A stretch of 64,000 nt of DNA from Cynocephalus volans (taxonomy: Eukaryota > Chordata > Mammalia > Dermoptera > Cynocephalidae): contig NC_084467.1 of assembly GCF_027409185.1 (NCBI RefSeq), positions 82,096,501-82,160,500 on the forward strand, written 5' to 3'. Position numbers and translations under genes: made by a program. Below, piece after piece: positions 57,909 to 64,000 of the stretch; position 1 is the stretch's first letter, and each line of letters starts with the position of its first letter. Below the pieces are notes generated by a model. It saw nothing but the letters and a program-made list of their open reading frames with translations. It did not search any database and had not been told where the DNA came from.

Positions 57909-58634
57909 TATTACCGATGAAAGTGATATTGGAATATGTATTAGAATATAAAAGTTTTAAAGGGAAAATTTTAGTCTTAAAACTGATGGTCTTAATCTTA
58001 AGATTTTGTTCAAACAGCAAAGCCATCATTGTTAGATCACAACTTGACAAGTAGTTTTTTGGAACTTATTCAATAAAAATGATGCTTGCAGTCTGAGGAC
58101 TAGATTCCAGTTTAAGGTTCTAGCTTTAGGGGTTAGGACTCTTTAAAGTGATAAAAAATTCAACCTAAGCAGGCACACAGAACTAAGAACTCAAGGCACA
58201 TTTTGATTCATGGGCCAAATGTCTCCTGGCTGAATCTCTTGGTTCTGCTTCCCTTGTTGCCGTTATTCTCAGGTTTCATTCAGTACCATCCTCTTTACTT
58301 CCTTAGCTCTAGATTTCATATCTTCATACTTCCGCATCCTGGAGAGGATTGATGGACTTTTCTGTTGTACCTTTGGGGGAGGAGAGAAGATGGGAGAGGG
58401 AGAAAGAAGGAAGTAGAAGGGAGGGGAGAATGGAAGGAAGTGAGAGTGCAAGTCTGTACCAACTTCTTTTCTCAGGAAATCCTAGCAGAGGACTCCTTCT
58501 GTCCTGCTGACTCTGTTTGGGTTATATGCTTATCCTGAACAATTTTAGATTGACTTACGGCTGATGATGGAAGGATAGTACCCAAAATAAATTTAACATA
58601 GTGGTCCCAGAAGGAAGGTCGAGTGATAAGCCAT

Positions 58635-58720
58635 GTGCAAGGTATTTCAAAAAGTTCATGGAAAGATTTGTATTATCTTTTTATTCTATTTTTCCATGAA
58701 CTTTTTGAGGTACTCTTGTA
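58635..58720. mobile_element. Palindromic MITE copy 3
   Basis: CAAGGTATTTCAAAAAGTTC pairs with GAACTTTTTGAGGTACTCTTG. Its middle (TTATCTTTTTATTC) matches the complementary orientation of copy 1. It is 730 bp from copy 2. Confidence 0.85.
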
Positions 58721-59039
58721 CATACTATTATTATTCTATTTACTCAGATAGTTTCATTATTCCAATTGTGTTTATAAACACTATTGTGTTTGTGTGGCAG
58801 AGATTAATTAAAATTTCTAAGTAAAAAAAGAAGCCCCTATACATGATAGGTATGTATCATTTTATTTTTTTTCTAGGAAAAATAATTGTAGTATTAAGTT
58901 ATATCACAGAAGTATTGCTATGTGAAATTATATTCCCCATGTGGCAGTGTGATATATAGGAAGACAGGAAATCTATAAGCTGCTCTTATCTTAGTCAGAG
59001 CAGGATTTCCTCTGAATTCCTTTTGATCAGAGACTGTAG
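58721..59039 (+). other. Intron 2, no gene seen
   Basis: Part of FNBP1L intron 2. AT-rich, nothing recognisable. Confidence 0.45.
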
Positions 59040-59547
59040 CAGTCCCCCCTTACCCGTGGGTGATACATTCCAAGACCCCCAGTGGATGCCTGAAATCACG
59101 GTAGTACAACCCCTGTGTATACTATGTTTTTTCCTATACATACCTACCTATAATGAAGTTTAATTTATAAATTAGGCACAGTAAGAGATTAACAACAATA
59201 GTAATAAAATAGAACAATGATAACAATATGCCAGCATCACTACTCTTGTGCTTTGGAACCATTATTAAGTAAAATAAGGGTTACTGGAACACAAGCACTG
59301 TGACTGAGTTGGCTACTAAGTGGCTAACAGGCAGGTAGTTTATACAGGGTAGATACGCTGGACAAAGGGGTGATTAATGTCCCAGGTGGACAGAGCAGGA
59401 CAGTGCATGACTCAGAATTGTGCACAATTTAAAACTTATGAATTGTTTATTTCTGGAATTTTCCATTTAATATTTTTTGGGCCACAGGTTGACTGTGGGT
59501 AACCAAAACCATGGAAAGCAAAACTACAGATAGGGAGGACTACTATA
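59040..59547 (+). mobile_element. Tigger-type (pogo) DNA transposon
   Basis: CAGTCCCCCCTTACCCGTGG and GATAGGGAGGACTACTATA form the ends. The interior reads CCAAGACCCCCAGTGGATGC, TTAGGCACAGTAAGAGATTA and GACTGTGGGTAACCAAAACC. It is a non-autonomous, internally deleted Tigger relative with no transposase ORF. Confidence 0.82.
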
Positions 59548-60354
59548 TATGTGCAGTTTTGTACCCATGCCAAGCCTGGCAGCATAGTTGATACTTCTAG
59601 AACTGAGTGAATATAAGTTGAATAATTGAATGATCTGTATTTTGGTTTAGTTTAGAAATTAGGATCTCTGACCATATGCTGAATCTTTGACCATGTACTG
59701 CTTTCTATCCATACTGGAGTTTGGTGTCATGAACATCATTGTGAGGAAGTTGATGAATTTGGTAGCCTACTAAGAACTATACCATATACTTAGGGTAGAC
59801 TTTGATATAGAATAATCCAAATATAACCAGTCTCTGTTTTCTACTTACTTTTTACTTTTTCATGCCTCTTGGTCAGAATTTGCTGATTCTATGTCACTCT
59901 GTTTAGTCTCAGAACAACCCAGGAAGCCCATCTTTGTACTGACTTTCTGAGAGTGGAGATTACCATTATTCTTTGGCCTTTCATTGTTTAACTCTTGACT
60001 GCTTTGGCCTCCCCTGAATTTTTGGTCGACTGCTGAATGTAGTAAACTGTAGGAGTGGTATCTGGTTACAGACGGGAGGATCATAGATTACCTTTCCTTA
60101 TAGAATTGGATCCTGTGGAAACTCATTCCTGTCATTCCTCAGTAGTTACTCAGCCTATTCAGTACATATCGGTATCTGTGTTGAATGACCTTCCTGCATA
60201 AATAATTTTTGCTTCTTAATTCTAGAATATAATCTCCCCACTAAATGTAAACTCCACAAAGGGAAGAGATTTTTGTGTTTTTGTTCACTGCTTGTTCCTA
60301 GTTCCTAAAACAGTGCCTGGCACAGAGCAAGCAGTTTTTTGGTATTTACTTAAT
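59548..60354. other. No gene seen
   Basis: Intron 2 sequence. CCTAAAACAGTGCCTGGCAC near 60303 is a MIR/L2-like word but too short to assign alone. Confidence 0.45.
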
Positions 60355-60555
60355 GCTTAATATAACACTTAATGTATCAGCATTATTCTGAGTGGTTTAC
60401 ACATATGAACACATTTCATTTTCCTAAAAACCCAGTGAGGAATCAGTGCTATTTTGTAGATTAGGAAAATGAGATACAGAGAAGTTAAGAAAGAGCTAGC
60501 CAAATTCAAATCTGGCTGCAGAGTCTGGGCTCTTGGTATTATATTATACTACGTC
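60355..60555 (+). mobile_element. MIR SINE
   Basis: TCAGCATTATTCTGAGTGG, TTTGTAGATTAGGAAAATGA, GATACAGAGAAGTTAAGAAA and GAGTCTGGGCTCTTGG keep MIR order. Confidence 0.8.
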
Positions 60556-60624
60556 TCAGCATAGGGAGAATGAATAATTCTCTCTTGAAAATTTTTTTCT
60601 ATCCCAATGCCTAGTACTAGTAAT

Positions 60625-61130
60625 GAATGAGCCCTGTAGGATTCCTCTTCACCATCAGCCAACATGTGAGAGGCTGACCTATTTGGGGGAATTCCTGACC
60701 CGTGTGAGTCCGAGTGCTCACCGCTATAGGATCGCCAATCACACCTGCCAGATAGAACTTAGAGAAAAGGTTTTTTATTTCGGAAGACATCGACTGGGAG
60801 ATGGGGTCAAGTCCAAACTGCCTCACCGATCAACTGAGGGCTGAGTTTATACAGGTAAATGTATTGGGGAGACAGGATGTAGAATCTTAATGTGTGATGG
60901 ACAGCTGCTTCCTGACATTATATGTGGCACCAAAGTCTTGTCTGGTTTCCATTCTGTGATGCTATCTTTGAGAGACGTATCAGGCAAGACAGGGTATAGG
61001 GTCTTCAAGTGTGATGAATAGCTGCTTTTGATACAATCTTAGTTAATCATTAAGGGCTAGTTACAAAGGGAAAACAAAGTTAGTTCTGTAGTGCATATGT
61101 GAGTGTGGGGGATTTTCTACATTTACAGTA
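60625..61130 (-). mobile_element. Probable ERV LTR, minus strand, unnamed
   Basis: The block is distinctly more GC- and CpG-containing than its AT-rich flanks. On the minus strand a CCGAAATAAAAAACC polyadenylation-type signal precedes a GC-rich stretch, as in an LTR R/U5 region. Words such as AGACAGGATGTAGAATCTTA and AGACAGGGTATAGGGTCTTC (about 60870 and 60990) form an internal repeat about 115 bp apart. I could not confirm ends or a duplication. No viral genes are present. Confidence 0.45.
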
Positions 61131-62420
61131 CATCTTTGGGCCTCTAAAGAATTTTACTACTGACATTAATATATTATCAAAAAACTGCATAACATACTCT
61201 TTAAAACTAATACATCTGTTTATAATGTAATAATTATGGAAATTTGGTTAAAATATAAATTATTAAATTATGTACTTAATTTAGGTCTAGTTGTATATTT
61301 TTCCATGAAGACAAGGTAAAAAAATAGGTTAAAAATTTGGAAGTCTTTCCTTTAATGTTTTTCTCATTAAGGAAGGTGAAAATAACTTTCTTTCAAGAAG
61401 TCCTGTTTATTTTCATTTCCTTCTTAAGCAACTGTAAATGAATTTGTGGGGGGCCATTGATTTAGATTAGGCTTCTAACAGGCCAAACTAATGTGGAGTT
61501 TAGCTACAATAGCTGAGCTTTAGTTAATTGAAGGAGGCTCTGTAACCAATTAACCAATTAAGTTGTGACCAATTAAGTTGTTGCTACAGTGCACTTAAAC
61601 GTTTCCTATAAATGCTGTCTATCACGTTACTGGATGGAGTTCTTCAAACCTGCTCTGGTTGGAAGGGCTGCCTGCTTTGCAAACTGTTTTTGTTTTGTTT
61701 ATTTTGTTTTTCTTTGCTCAAATCAACTCAGTTAAAATTTAGACTTGTTCGTTTAAGAAGACAGATTAAGAATACTTGAATTTTTTAAAGCTCGTTTAAA
61801 AAGTGTTCATTTTTAAAAATTTTGAGGATTTAAGATAAATACTTCATACTTTTATTAGTCCCATAAGCTATTATAAATTGGAGTTAGAGATAACTTAATG
61901 TTCCTTTAGTTCCATGTGACTCTTGCCTTTAATGTTCTCCTTAACTCTATTATCTATTTTCTCCTGATGACTTATTAGAGGGAAAGAAAACAGCAATTGG
62001 AGAATCTTTTTTTAATATCATGTAACTATATTTCCTTAATATGTTTGGATTGGGCTTTATTGTTAGTATATTTTAGCTTTTTATCTTTTAGTCATTGGCT
62101 TTTCCTATCCTTATACTTTTTGTGTGCTGTGGAGTTCTGTTTTAATCTCATTTTGTTGTTATACCTAAAAAGATAGCTCTACCCTCCCCCTACTTAATTT
62201 TCCACCAAACTACTAACCAACATTTGCAACAGCTGGGTTCTTTGAGTGTCACTTTCAGTTTACATATGCTGCTGTCTTACTTAATCTTCATAAGAGTTTG
62301 ATGATCTTTGTCACCATTTTATTTCTAACACCTACAGAGTACCTGCCCTACAGTAGGCATCCAGTGGTAAACTTTTGTGGAATGATTTAACCAATGAACC
62401 CTACCACTTCTCTAGTAAAG
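61131..62420. other. No gene seen
   Basis: AT-rich intron 2. A short direct repeat (CCAATTAAGTTGT-type) lies at about 61550-61580. No exon matching the next F-BAR segment. Confidence 0.45.
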
Positions 62421-62432
62421 AAACTCAGGCTC

Positions 62433-62472
62433 CACCAGGGTCCAGGGTTCCATCCCTGTACCAGCCAGCCAC

Positions 62473-62507
<35 letters not shown>

Positions 62508-62513
62508 AAAGAA
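62433..62513 (+). mobile_element. 5'-truncated tRNA-Ile SINE
   Basis: Only the 3' half of a tRNA unit is present: GGTCCAGGGTTCCATCCCTG (B box) and TACCAGCCAGCCACC, followed by about 32 A and a short AG-rich end. AAACTCAGGCTC (62421-62432) and AAACTGAGGCTC (62514-62525) are the target-site duplication with one mismatch. The long A-run suggests a young insertion. Confidence 0.85.
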
Positions 62514-62525
62514 AAACTGAGGCTC

Positions 62526-63544
62526 AAGAATCACAAAGCCTATTCCTGATTTTTATATGAAAATATTTTCTTAGATTAAATCATCTAGACAGAACCTAAC
62601 AAGTAGAAGATAAAGCTCTTAAGAAAGAAAAGTTCTAAACTGTTGTGTTAAATATTTTGATAGCGAACTTTTCAATGAAAGTATTTAAAGACCTCATCGT
62701 TTAAACAACTGAAATAGTTTGGTTGTTAATGATGTTGGCTGTATAGATCACTTAGTCAATCTCTTAGCTCTCTCATAATGCCCAGAATGATTTGTTTTCC
62801 TAATTTTTTTGTGGCTGAACTTAGTTGGGTAAGATGTTTATTTCATCGTCCTATATATGTGAATAGGCAAATCAGACAGATTTAACTGCTCATTATTTTT
62901 ATGTTTTGTACAAGTATTTTTGAATCTGTTAAGGTATTACATAATTCACTCTTTTCGAAATCTAACATTTAGGAGGAAAACAAGTTATCAACTTGCAGAA
63001 CAAAAGTTCTCTGAAAAATAATACTTAAATTTGTGGGAGCAATCTGTTCCTTCCTCAGTCTAAAATGAGCAGATAAAATTTCCATCTTTAACATACCTGA
63101 AAATAGTCTTCCAAAAGATCTGTATTTGCCTGAAAACGACATTGTTATGCCCATCACATCCTAGACTGTAGTGAATTGTTGCCTATAGTCTTTGAGTATA
63201 GACTATGAAACTAATACTATATATGTATAGCCCCCATTCACAAATGTTTTATGTACAGTGTACTCTTGACATACTATAGATAAAGCAAAACTAGGGACTG
63301 GCATTTAAAAAATAAGAATATTTGTCTAAAAAATTAGACAATTTGTGTACCTTCACATCCATTGAAGCTTGTTTGGTTTTCTTTCCCTAGATCTTTCAAG
63401 CATAAATACTGTTCAGCATCCGCCACTAGCAGAGGTGTATAAATTGAGAATGAAGCAGGTCCCTTTAAAAAACAAATTAATTCAGAATTTTAAAAAATAT
63501 CTTATAGTAATTGATAGGGTCATAACCTTTTTTTTTAGTCTGAT
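62526..63544. other. No gene seen
   Basis: Intron 2, AT-rich, nothing recognisable. Confidence 0.45.
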
Positions 63545-64000
63545 GTTTTAAAAATTGTGGTAAAATATACCTAACAAAATTTACCATCTTAACCATTTTT
63601 AAGTATATAGTTCAGTAGTTTTAAATATATTCACATTGTTGTACAGCTAATCTCCAGAATTTATTCATCTTGAAAAACTGAAATTATTTACCCATTAAAC
63701 AGCTCCCCATTTCCCCTTCCCCCAGACCCTGGCAATCACCGTTCTACTTTCTGTTTCCATGAATTTGACTACTCTAGCTATCTCATATAAGTGGAATCAT
63801 ACAGTATTTGTCTTTTTGTGACTGGCTTATTTTACTTACCATAATGTCCTCAAGGTCTCTCCATTTTATAACATAATTTTTCTTCCTTTTTAAGGCTGAA
63901 TAATATTCCATTGCATGTATGTACTATATTTTGTTTATTCATTCATCTGTTGATGGGAAATTTGGGTTGTTTCCATCTTTTGACTTTTGTGAAAAATGCT
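63545..64000 (-). mobile_element. Ancient L1 3' fragment, running off the window
   Basis: AAAATTGTGGTAAAATATAC, AATCACCGTTCTACTTTCTG, AAGTGGAATCATACAGTATT and CATTCATCTGTTGATGGG are antisense L1 3'UTR to ORF2 wording, the same subfamily region as 53885-54375. It continues past the right edge. Confidence 0.85.

Noticed and set aside
62375..62560. 61-codon + frame with a poly-Lys run
   Set aside because: It reads through a SINE poly(A) tail.
57421..64000. FNBP1L coding exon 3
   Set aside because: I looked for an in-frame continuation (Asn-Leu-Val-Lys-Lys after the split Arg codon) behind an acceptor and saw none.

Overview
The window is mammalian nuclear DNA and holds the 5' end of one protein-coding gene, FNBP1L (Toca-1), on the + strand. 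A CpG island at about 6.0-7.2 kb carries the promoter and coding exon 1, which encodes MSWGTELW (6536-6559) and ends at a GTGAGT donor. Coding exon 2 (57305-57420) starts in phase 0 with [13 protein letters not shown] and ends at a GTAAGT donor. Together they give the first 46 residues, plus two bases of the next codon, of an F-BAR protein. The 50.7 kb between them is intron 1. I found no other intact gene on either strand.

The repeats suggest a colugo (Dermoptera; Galeopterus or Cynocephalus). The young SINEs are made only of tRNA-Ile-like units, as monomers or dimers with a poly(A) tail and no tRNA-unrelated body. From memory this is the published description of the colugo tRNA SINE family. 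No Alu, B1/B2, carnivore or ruminant SINEs were seen. The species call is an inference.

Layout: 0-6 kb is AT-rich upstream DNA with two SINEs and a long TTTC microsatellite. The CpG island follows at 6-7.2 kb. Intron 1 then contains a minus-strand L1-5'UTR-derived element (10.8-11.9 kb); a nested stack of old L1, MaLR LTR, L1 fragment and SINE (13.1-15.3 kb); a MaLR LTR (16.2 kb); ancient L1 pieces (17-20.3 kb); a composite VNTR retroelement with target-site duplications (21.1-22.9 kb); a young internally deleted L1 with intact ends (26.7-31.0 kb); LTR-like and older LINE pieces (32-35 kb); a repeat-poor stretch (about 38.2-48.2 kb) with two odd local duplications; and a second young 5'-truncated L1 (48.9-50.0 kb). 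Around and after exon 2 are Tigger elements, palindromic MITEs, MIRs, an LTR-like block and an ancient L1 running off the right edge.

The most interesting material is in the mobile DNA. The 21.1-22.9 kb unit has the plan of an SVA- or LAVA-like non-autonomous element: an L1-like 5' module, a VNTR of about 77-80 bp, and an L1 3'UTR, with no ORFs. It is bracketed by one pair of target-site duplications, so it moved as a unit. Its 5' and 3' modules recur separately elsewhere in the window. Other points are an internally deleted L1 mobilised with its deletion or deleted afterwards, a SINE monomer that looks recombined from a dimer, an 87-bp duplication flanking an L1 fragment, and three ~85-bp palindromic MITEs.
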